From the NCBI GenBank assembly GCA_964484515.1, contig CAZAGT010000148.1, positions 1-11,819 on the forward strand: a DNA stretch of 11,819 nt, written 5' to 3'. The DNA comes from CAZAGT01 sp964484515 (GTDB lineage Bacteria; Desulfobacterota; DSM-4660; Desulfatiglandales; HGW-15). The position numbers and the translations under genes are program-made. Positions 6,206-11,819 of the stretch are shown here, piece by piece. The notes under the pieces were generated by a model, which saw nothing but the letters and a program-made list of their open reading frames with translations, searched no databases and was not told where the DNA came from. Numbering within the stretch: the stretch's first letter is position 1; each line of letters begins with the position of its first letter.

Positions 6206-6990
6206 TATCCTGACACTTCCCGAGACGCGTCCACGTCTAGTCCCGATTGCCGGCTGAAGAAATTCCTGACCAGCGGATCCTGGCTATGATCCCGAAGCTC
6301 AATGGGATTCCCTTCAGCGATAATACCACGCCTCTGCTTATCGAGCATAATGACCCTGTGGGCCACGGTATAGATACTCTGGAGTTCGTGGGTTACGATC
6401 ACCATGGTGGTTTTGAGGGACTTATTGATACGAATGATGAGGTTGTCGAGATCGGCGGCGCTGATCGGGTCGAGACCTGCCGAAGGCTCGTCAAAGAACA
6501 GGATCCGGGGATTAAGCGCCATGGCCCTGGCCAGGCCGGCCCTCTTCTTCATGCCGCCGCTGACCTCGGAGGGGAGGTAGTTTTCATAACCCTCCAGATT
6601 GACGAGCTTGAGTTTCATCTTGACCAGGGTGTCAACAGATTTTTTAGGCAAATCGGTATATTCGCGGATAGGAAGGGCCACGTTTTCAGCCAGGGACATA
6701 GAGCCGAAGAGGGCCGCGCTTTGATAGAGGATCCCGATCTTTCGCAAAATCCTTTGGAAGGCTGCGGTGTCGGAATCGGAGAGGATATCGCCATCGATAA
6801 GCACCTCTCCCGAGAGGGGCTTGATGAGCCCGACCAGATGTTTCAACAGGGTGCTCTTGCCGCATCCGCTTCCACCAAGGATGACGAATATCTCTCCCTC
6901 GTAGACGTCGAACGAGATACCATCCAAAATGACGTCGTCTCCATAGCCCGCAACCAAATCTCTTACCTGGATGATGGCTTTTCTAGTCAA
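6205..6990 (-). CDS. MlaF-like ABC transporter ATPase
   Basis: This cytoplasmic ATPase drives the MCE lipid transporter. From the TTG at 6990 it has 261 residues: Walker A GGSGCGKST (39-47), Q-loop Gln90 in ILYQSAALF, signature SGGMKKR (144-150), Walker B ILFFDEP (163-169) and the H-loop His201. SGGMKKRAGLARA, with MKKR in place of the usual QxQR, is typical of the MlaF subfamily. Length also fits (E. coli MlaF about 270). The start is uncertain: no ATG is available. TTG at 6990 has GGGG 10 bases upstream and gives the usual short N-terminus. TTG at 7038 in frame would add 16 residues with poor ribosome-binding sequence. The 3' end overlaps the MCE gene by one base. A composite repeat of about 200 bases separates it from the permease gene. 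Confidence 0.94.
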   Translation of the reverse strand: MTRKAIIQVRDLVAGYGDDVILDGISFDVYEGEIFVILGGSGCGKSTLLKHLVGLIKPLSGEVLIDGDILSDSDTAAFQRILRKIGILYQSAALFGSMSLAENVALPIREYTDLPKKSVDTLVKMKLKLVNLEGYENYLPSEVSGGMKKRAGLARAMALNPRILFFDEPSAGLDPISAADLDNLIIRINKSLKTTMVIVTHELQSIYTVAHRVIMLDKQRRGIIAEGNPIELRDHSQDPLVRNFFSRQSGLDVDASREVSG

Positions 6991-7038
6991 CTCTTCTTTA
7001 CCCCTTTTTTGGGATCTCAATGGCGCGAAGGCGCCCAA

Positions 7039-7274
7039 TACCCGTCAAGAATAGCTATTGAGATAGAAGGCTGAAGACTGAAGGAAAAAGATTTAGCCCC
7101 CGACCCTCATTCCTTGTCTATGGTTTCCTTCTCCTCTCGTCACTCCCAGCTGCGACTTAGCCTCCAACCTCCAAACTCATACCCCCAACCGACGAAGTCG
7201 CATGCCCCACGCCAATTCTTAGAGTGTCTTCACCTTCGGCCTTCCACCTTCTGCCTTCAGCCTATTCCGGCCTC
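7039..7274. other. Spacer between permease and ATPase genes
   Basis: The spacer is about 285 bases long if the ATPase starts at 6990. No gene, clear promoter or terminator is seen. It is almost entirely occupied by composite repeat copy B. The segment nearest the ATPase contains GGCGCCTTCGCGCC (7021-7034), a small GC-rich inverted repeat. Confidence 0.5.
7069..7263 (-). repeat. Composite modular repeat, copy B (between permease and ATPase genes)
   Basis: Read on the minus strand, it starts 11 bases after the permease stop with purine arms (7263-7231, including AGGCTGAAGGCAGAAGG). It continues with GCGACTTCGT (7201-7192), GTTGGAGG (7168-7161), GAGGCTAAG (7164-7156), AGTGACGAG (7144-7136) and GAGGGTCGGG (7108-7099). 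It ends with CCTTCAGTCTTCAGCC (7084-7069). Copy A has the same modules in the same order except that the first two words are swapped. Both copies follow the 3' end of a gene in the same orientation. Confidence 0.6.
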
Positions 7275-8411
7275 TCATCCCCAGTAGCGGAGAATCACCG
7301 CCAGAATAGAATCTGAAAGGATGATCAAGAAAATGCTGCTGACCACGGCAGACGTCGTCCCCTGCCCGACGGAAGCCGCCCCGCCGCGTACTTGAAAGCC
7401 GCGCAGACAGCCGATCCACGCGATCAGCAGGGCAAAGATGGCGCTCTTGAAGAGTCCCCAAAAGACATCGAATATCGTTAAGGCCTTTATCGTTTGGGCA
7501 ATGAAGGAGTTAGCCGTCAGGTCAAGCATGGTGACTCCCACTATGAGACCGCCAAAGATGGCAAACACGTCTGAGAAAAGCGTCAGAAATGGAACCACGG
7601 TGACGGAGGCGATGATCTTCGGCACAACCAGAAATCTCGTCGGGTCGAACCCCATCGTAAAGAGTGCATCTACTTCCTCCGAGACCTGCATGGTGCCGAT
7701 TTCGGCGGCAAAGGCGGAACCGGACCGCCCGGCCACAATGATGGCCGTCATGATGGGACCCAGCTCACGAACCATGGCGAGGCTCACAAGCGAAGCCACG
7801 TAGATGTTGGCGCCGAACTGTTGAAGCTGAGCTGCGGACATAAAGGCCATGATGAGACCGAGAAGAAAGCTGATCAGGACGACAATCGGCAAGGCATCTA
7901 CACCCGTCTTCTGCATATACAGGATCGTGTCATCGGTCCGTAACGATTTGGGATGCAGGATGACATAAACCAATGACAAGAACACCGATCCCACGAACGA
8001 GACAAGATACTTTAGGTCTGCGGCATTCTTGAATGTGGCATCACCGAGACGAAGAAATATGTTGGGAGGACGCAGCCTCGGGATAATCCTCTTGTCGGGC
8101 GGAACCCCGAGGTTGATGATGGCTAGGGTTTCTGCGCTCGCGTTTAGCAGGTCAAAGTGACCGTCGGCCCCCGTGACTGTGTCTCTTAGTTCAGTAAGGA
8201 CCAAAGCACCGAAGTCATCGACGTATGAAACCTTTCCGATATCGACGGTCAAGGAGGGTGGGATTTGCCCTTCCAACAGGGAGCTGAATACACGGAGCAT
8301 ATGTGAGGCGTTTTCCGCATCCATGCGGCCGAAGATATTGAGGAGAAGACCTCCGTCGGGACTCTCGGATACCTCGTACTGATACGACTGTGGGCCCGTG
8401 ACTGTTCTCAC
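7275..8411 (-). CDS. STAS-MlaE fusion: lipid ABC transporter permease with N-terminal STAS domain
   Basis: This 378-residue protein has two parts. Residues about 10-110 form a STAS domain, the MlaB equivalent, with VDIGKVSYVDDFGALVL (56-72). Residues about 130-378 are an MlaE permease with several membrane segments and the conserved RELGPI (215-220), GRSGSAFAAEIGTMQ (228-242), GCLRGF (334-339) and GGAASVGQGTTSAVV (343-357). The permease forms the inner-membrane channel for lipid passed to the MCE ring. In E. coli MlaB is a separate 97-residue protein; fused forms are known in other lineages. The Ser/Thr often phosphorylated in STAS domains appears replaced by Asp66. The start is a GTG at 8411, the first possible codon after an in-frame TGA, with weak ribosome-binding sequence. 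It is the first transporter gene after a terminator. Confidence 0.93.
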   Translation of the reverse strand: MRTVTGPQSYQYEVSESPDGGLLLNIFGRMDAENASHMLRVFSSLLEGQIPPSLTVDIGKVSYVDDFGALVLTELRDTVTGADGHFDLLNASAETLAIINLGVPPDKRIIPRLRPPNIFLRLGDATFKNAADLKYLVSFVGSVFLSLVYVILHPKSLRTDDTILYMQKTGVDALPIVVLISFLLGLIMAFMSAAQLQQFGANIYVASLVSLAMVRELGPIMTAIIVAGRSGSAFAAEIGTMQVSEEVDALFTMGFDPTRFLVVPKIIASVTVVPFLTLFSDVFAIFGGLIVGVTMLDLTANSFIAQTIKALTIFDVFWGLFKSAIFALLIAWIGCLRGFQVRGGAASVGQGTTSAVVSSIFLIILSDSILAVILRYWG

Positions 8412-8507
8412 AACTCAGTTCGCTTGTTCATCCCGCTCGGCGAGGGGAATGGAATGATCGTGTGTTGGATGCAGTTGCCGTCTTTATCCAAGAAGAGGCA
8501 CACCGGC

Positions 8508-8559
8508 AAAAGAGCAGATCGGTCTTACTCGCGCCTCAAGTGCGAATATCGATCTGCTC
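8508..8559 (-). terminator. Intrinsic terminator after the cNMP/PAS gene
   Basis: On the minus strand a perfect 10-base stem GAGCAGATCG (8559-8550) pairs with CGATCTGCTC (8521-8512), followed by TTTT. An inner TCGC/GCGA stem shortens the loop. The stem overlaps the last two bases of the stop codon of the upstream gene. The U-tract is short, so termination may be partial. It separates the sensor gene from the lipid-transport genes. Confidence 0.7.
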
Positions 8560-9871
8560 AATGCCGCTTCTTGAATTTGAACTGTTTTAAGTCGTCCTCA
8601 TCGACACCATAGGTCTTGGCGAGACGGTCCACATCCATTTGAAAGATGAGCCAGCCGAGGAGCTCATTATCCTTCTCCATGACAAAGGCGACCTCTATTT
8701 CTTTACGATCCATAGGATGTCCCTGATCCGCCCGATAGAGAGTGAGGACCCGATGGAGGGACCCATCGTCCCCTTCAAAATCGATCCCCAAGTACGTGCT
8801 TCCTACCAACTCTCCCACGTCGGTGTCTTTCCTAATCGAATAGGCATACAGCACTCGTTTGCGTGGATCCAGGAGGATTGTGCCGGTATAAGGGCCGGAG
8901 GCGGCTTCTTGGGCATCGAAGAAATTTCGCATGATTTGGGTAATTCGCTCCTTGTTTCCCTGCTGGAAATCATCGATTAGTAGGGATCTCAGGAGGAAGT
9001 AGTCCTTTGCCATCTGATTTCGCAACTCAACCTTAGCTGTATCCTGGATTTGACGGGTCGGTTTGATGCGAGGGATCCCAAAGAGGAGGGCGGCGCTCAA
9101 AAGGGCGCCGGCACAAAGCACCGGGATAAGCCAATACCATATCCGGCGGTACCTCTTCTCCAGGCTCTGGGCGGCAGTCACATCTCGTCCCAGCGATAAT
9201 ACGCCAAGGAAGTTGTGATGGTCGTCGTTGAGGGCCGTTGTACTGGTCGATATGAACCGGATGCCCCGTTCGGGGTGCTTTATTCGAAGGATTCTTTCTC
9301 TGACCGTGTCCTTTTTTTGGACCTCCTTGACAAACTTCCTGTAGACATGGGGGTCCTCATAGATCTCTTCGACGGAACGATCCTGCATTTGCTGCCAGTT
9401 CCGTCCGTAAAGATCCTCGGCGGCTGAATTCCAGGTGAGAATCCTGCCTTCGCGGTCGGTGAAGATAACGGCGTCAGGCAATTGATCGCAGAACTCCTTT
9501 AGGCCGTACACAATCTGGCTCGTCTGTTCGAGCCGCTGGGCCAGGAGTTTGGAGATCTCACGGGCCACCGTCGGAAAATCACGCAGGAAATTGTTGATCC
9601 GCTCTTTAGGTATCCGGAGGGCCTTGCCCTCACTCCCAGCCCTGACGGTTGCTGTCCGGCTGGCCCCCAACAGGAAGGACATCTCGCCGAATAGCGACCC
9701 CGGTTCCGTAATCTCGGTTATTTTTGTGTTTCCCTTTAGGATATCCAGTTGGCCGGATGCCAGGATATAGAGGTCTTGAGAGTTATCACCTTCACGGAAG
9801 ATGACCTGTTCCTCTTCAAAGGGAAGGAGGTATCGATCTAAGGCAGGATTGTTGAGGATATCTTCCAGCAT
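8558..9871 (-). CDS. cNMP-binding domain / PAS / single-TM protein with extracytoplasmic C-terminal domain
   Basis: This 437-residue protein has an unusual order. Residues about 8-115 form a cyclic-nucleotide-binding (CRP-like) beta-roll with the phosphate cassette FGEMSFLLGASRTATVRA (61-78), including Glu63 and Arg72. Residues about 125-235 form a PAS domain (DAVIFTDREGRILTWNSAAEDLYG). One hydrophobic helix follows (about 246-267), then a C-terminal region of about 165 residues. That region (GTILLDPRKRVLYAYS, LLGWLIFQMDVDRLAKTYG) resembles a Cache/PDC-like sensor fold. No kinase, cyclase, HTH, HAMP or methyl-accepting domain is present. The simplest topology puts cNMP and PAS in the cytoplasm and the last domain outside the inner membrane. 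The ATG at 9871 is supported by AGGA upstream and by a consensus promoter. The partner and ligand are unknown. It lies directly upstream of the lipid-transport genes, but a terminator intervenes. Confidence 0.85.
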   Translation of the reverse strand: MLEDILNNPALDRYLLPFEEEQVIFREGDNSQDLYILASGQLDILKGNTKITEITEPGSLFGEMSFLLGASRTATVRAGSEGKALRIPKERINNFLRDFPTVAREISKLLAQRLEQTSQIVYGLKEFCDQLPDAVIFTDREGRILTWNSAAEDLYGRNWQQMQDRSVEEIYEDPHVYRKFVKEVQKKDTVRERILRIKHPERGIRFISTSTTALNDDHHNFLGVLSLGRDVTAAQSLEKRYRRIWYWLIPVLCAGALLSAALLFGIPRIKPTRQIQDTAKVELRNQMAKDYFLLRSLLIDDFQQGNKERITQIMRNFFDAQEAASGPYTGTILLDPRKRVLYAYSIRKDTDVGELVGSTYLGIDFEGDDGSLHRVLTLYRADQGHPMDRKEIEVAFVMEKDNELLGWLIFQMDVDRLAKTYGVDEDDLKQFKFKKRH

Positions 9872-9896
9872 GCTTGATTTATCCTAAAGTCCTGTT

Positions 9897-9925
9897 ATTA
9901 TAGTTTATTTCTTTAATTGCGTCAA
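9897..9925 (-). promoter_or_regulatory. Consensus sigma-70 promoter for the cNMP/PAS gene
   Basis: On the minus strand TTGACG (9925-9920) is followed after exactly 17 bases by a perfect TATAAT (9902-9897). Transcription would begin near 9890, leaving a leader of about 19 bases before the ATG at 9871. This is the best promoter match in the window. Confidence 0.75.
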
Positions 9926-9974
9926 GGCGACCCGGGACAAAAAATCTGAGCTGCGGCGTGGGAAACTGAATCTG

Positions 9975-10028
9975 AAGCCCTGAGGCTTTGGGAAAGAGTT
10001 CCCGGGGACGAGGAAGACCTCCAAGGTC
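9975..10028 (+). other. Three small consecutive hairpins upstream of the amidase gene
   Basis: Three 5-base-pair hairpins follow each other: AAGCC-ctga-GGCTT (9975-9988), GGGAA-agag-TTCCC (9990-10003) and GACCT-cca-AGGTC (10016-10028). They lie between the divergent cNMP/PAS promoter and the amidase ribosome binding site. Each could occur by chance; together they may structure the amidase leader. No known riboswitch is recognised. Confidence 0.35.
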
Positions 10029-10066
10029 AATGCTCAACGCAGAACGATTAATCACAGGAGGAGGCC

Positions 10067-11494
10067 ATGCCGTCTAACGATTCTCGATCCGCGACGGAGT
10101 TGGTAAGACTGATCAAGTCTAAGGCCCTATCACCTGCCGAACTCATGGCGGAGACTATCAAGCGGATAGAGACGATCAATCCGATCCTCAATGCGTTTGT
10201 GGCTCTCCGAGCCGAGCAGGCGATGAGGGAGGCTCGGCGACTGGAAGATCGCATCGCGGCGGGTGAAGACCCGGGGCCATTGGCGGGTGTCCCCATCGCG
10301 GTCAAAGACCTGGAGGACGTGTCCGGGATGGTCACCAGTTTCGGCTCCGTACCCTACAAGCACAATGTCGCCCAGACTGATTCAATCCAGGTAGAACGAC
10401 TGAAGCAGGCAGGCGCTGTCATTATCGGCAAGACCAACACCCCGGAGTTTGGCTTCACCGGTTTTACGAAGAATCGGCTGTACGGCGTCACCCGGAACCC
10501 ATGGAACACAGAGCGCACGCCCGGCGGGTCGAGTGGCGGGTCCGCCGCGGCCGTGGCAGCCGGCATGACGCCCATCGCCACCGGGTCCGATGCCGGGGGA
10601 TCTATCCGCATCCCGGCTTCCTACTCGGGTTGTTTTGGCCTCAAACCGTCTTTCGGTCGAATCCCAGCCGGCCCATTTTCTCTCCTGCAAATGTACGATC
10701 TATGGACGGTGGGGCCGCTAACCTGGACGGTCGGTGATGCCGCAGTCTACCTGGACTGCACATCAGGATATCATCCGGCCGACCCCGGCTCCCTCCCACA
10801 CGGTGGCTCGAGCTACGCCGGATGTCTGGAAGGCATGCCAAGGCAGCTCAAGATCGCTTACAGCCGGACACTCGGATACGCAAGAGTGCAGGCTGACGTA
10901 CAGGCACAGGTGGACAGGGCCGTGAGGACATTCGAGCAAATGGGTCACGGGGTCGAAGAATGGACGGGGACGTTACCGGATGTCGGCCCGGCCTGGGCAA
11001 ACCTCATGCATTGCGAACTCTTTGGACTACTCCACCAAGACCTGGACAAGGTCCGCGCCGAATTGGGCAGAACCCTGGTGAAGTCGCTTGAACACGCCGG
11101 CACAATGACGACGAGAGAGCAACTCGAGGCGCAGAAGGCGAGAACCGATTTGAACCGGAAGATGGGTGACCTGTTCGCCCGGTATGACCTGCTCGTGACG
11201 CCCACCATGCCGACCGAGGCCTTTGCGGCAGAGGGTCCCCCGCCGAATGAGATTGATGGGCAGCCCATTCCCCTCCTCGGCGCCGTCGCCTTTACATATC
11301 CGTTCAATATGTCGGGACATCCGGCTGCCTCCCTACCGGCTGGATTTACGACCCAGAGGCTCCCGGTCGGGCTTCAAATCATCGGACCACGTCACCGTGA
11401 CGACCTTGTTCTCCAGGTGTCACACGCATACGAGCGGATGAGGCCGTGGAACGACAGGCGACCGAGCCTTTCTGAGGTGGAAGGTGAAAGGTAG
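10067..11494 (+). CDS. Amidase-signature family amidohydrolase
   Basis: This 475-residue cytoplasmic enzyme has the complete Ser-cisSer-Lys triad of the family: Lys80 in GVPIAVKD, Ser155 in TPGGSSGGSAAA, and the nucleophile Ser179 in GSDAGGSIRIPAS. Spacing of 75 and 24 residues equals that of fatty-acid amide hydrolase. Substrate is unknown. It is not convincingly GatA, because no gatB or gatC lies alongside, and a general amide or omega-amino-acid oligomer hydrolase is equally possible. The start is clear: AGGAGG at 10056-10061 lies 5 bases from the ATG. The conserved end of the family (RPVGLQII-type segment, then RPWNDRRPSL) is present. The last residues (SEVEGER) and the stop codon are encoded by a copy of the purine-rich repeat. 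It is a single gene, divergent from the cNMP/PAS gene. Confidence 0.93.
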   Translation: MPSNDSRSATELVRLIKSKALSPAELMAETIKRIETINPILNAFVALRAEQAMREARRLEDRIAAGEDPGPLAGVPIAVKDLEDVSGMVTSFGSVPYKHNVAQTDSIQVERLKQAGAVIIGKTNTPEFGFTGFTKNRLYGVTRNPWNTERTPGGSSGGSAAAVAAGMTPIATGSDAGGSIRIPASYSGCFGLKPSFGRIPAGPFSLLQMYDLWTVGPLTWTVGDAAVYLDCTSGYHPADPGSLPHGGSSYAGCLEGMPRQLKIAYSRTLGYARVQADVQAQVDRAVRTFEQMGHGVEEWTGTLPDVGPAWANLMHCELFGLLHQDLDKVRAELGRTLVKSLEHAGTMTTREQLEAQKARTDLNRKMGDLFARYDLLVTPTMPTEAFAAEGPPPNEIDGQPIPLLGAVAFTYPFNMSGHPAASLPAGFTTQRLPVGLQIIGPRHRDDLVLQVSHAYERMRPWNDRRPSLSEVEGER

Positions 11495-11503
11495 AAGGCT
11501 GAA
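11480..11503 (+). repeat. Copy of the purine-rich repeat arm at the amidase 3' end
   Basis: Over 24 bases it differs at only one position from the copy at 2983-3006 in the hypB tail; both end GGTAGAAGGCTGAA. Its TAG is the amidase stop codon (11492-11494). The reading frame here differs from that in hypB. Confidence 0.65.
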
Positions 11504-11819
11504 CTGCAAGCGGGAAAGGACAAGGTCCCAATGCAAGCGCCCAGAGCTTAGCGCTCAAACGACGGAGGACTTCTTCACCTGCTTTTCTTCATACCTCTCG
11601 TATGAAACTTCAGGAAGGGGGATCTTTGATACCCTAACGCCCGGCCATGGGGGTCTTTTTTCAAAAACGAGACGTTACCTGCTCGAACGCTGAAGAAGCG
11701 TGCAAGCAAAGCTGCCGGAGCAGACTCGGAGAATCCGCCAAGGCTGTCAATCCGGCCTATACCACGGTGGCCCTCCGGCCGCCTCGGGTAGCGCCTTATG
11801 CCGAGACAACGCACTCAAT
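11495..11819. other. Right-hand 325 bases without a convincing gene
   Basis: After the repeat arm, this stretch holds GAGC-ttagc-GCTC and a perfect 7-base-pair hairpin TTCATAC-ctctc-GTATGAA (11588-11606). A T-tract (11656-11661) also follows a weak CCC/GGG stem. None is a good terminator. The leftward frame at 11575-11814 encodes 79 residues with no recognisable domain, and I do not call it a gene. Confidence 0.4.

Noticed and set aside
6247..7074. A 275-codon open frame on the plus strand opposite the ATPase gene
   Set aside because: The minus strand has every ABC ATPase motif. The plus-strand frame is an antisense shadow with no recognisable domain and no ribosome binding site.
8424..8612. 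A 62-codon plus-strand frame between the permease and sensor genes
   Set aside because: It covers the terminator and the antisense of the sensor gene end, with no recognisable product.
10067..11494. GatA, glutamyl-tRNA(Gln) amidotransferase subunit A
   Set aside because: The family triad fits any amidase-signature enzyme. No gatB or gatC is adjacent and the segments beyond the core do not clearly match GatA.
11639..11661. Possible intrinsic terminator downstream of the amidase
   Set aside because: The T-tract is good but the stem is only about 3 base pairs (CCC/GGG), too weak to call.
11575..11814. A 79-codon minus-strand frame at the right edge
   Set aside because: Arg/Gly/Pro-rich with no domain or clear ribosome binding site, and it runs through hairpins and T-tracts. 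Treated as non-coding.
1..11819. tRNA, rRNA, insertion sequence or phage genes
   Set aside because: No tRNA-like cloverleaf, rRNA segment, transposase or phage protein was recognised by reading both strands.

Overview
The window looks like chromosomal DNA of a Gram-negative, probably anaerobic bacterium. Two things point to an outer membrane: an MCE-type lipid transporter and its auxiliary lipoprotein. The HypA/HypB nickel chaperones point to nickel enzymes such as [NiFe]-hydrogenase. Gene content and the style of the intergenic repeats fit the former Deltaproteobacteria (Desulfobacterota) or a relative. That placement is inference, because no rRNA or marker gene is present.

Layout: a MoxR-type AAA ATPase runs off the left edge on the minus strand. 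It diverges from a DUF2333-type membrane protein on the plus strand. A 127-bp near-perfect palindrome follows, then hypA and hypB on the plus strand. Converging on them is a long minus-strand block. In transcription order it holds a cNMP-binding/PAS/membrane protein, a terminator, a STAS-MlaE fused permease, an MlaF-like ATPase, an MlaD-like MCE protein, a PqiC-like lipoprotein and a metallo-beta-lactamase-fold hydrolase. On the right an amidase-signature enzyme runs on the plus strand, and the last ~325 bases carry no convincing gene.

How the genes work together: permease, ATPase, MCE protein and lipoprotein form a complete MCE lipid-transport system moving lipid between inner and outer membranes. 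The STAS (MlaB-like) subunit is fused to the permease rather than encoded separately. The cNMP/PAS protein upstream has its own consensus promoter and a terminator, so its link to the transporter is positional only. HypA and HypB together deliver nickel, but no hydrogenase or other hyp gene is in view.

The most unusual feature is the non-coding DNA. Two intergenic blocks (about 2983-3301 and 7069-7263) share short modules in nearly the same order and orientation. Both start with a purine-rich GAAGGTAGAAGGCTGAAG-like arm at or just after the end of a gene and close with the same 16-mer. Shorter copies of the arm overlap the 3' ends of the lipoprotein and amidase genes. There they supply stop codons, and in HypB and the amidase they appear to supply extra C-terminal residues. 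A different inverted repeat sits between the MCE and lipoprotein genes. These look like dispersed repeat families that settle at gene ends, including inside the lipid-transport operon.
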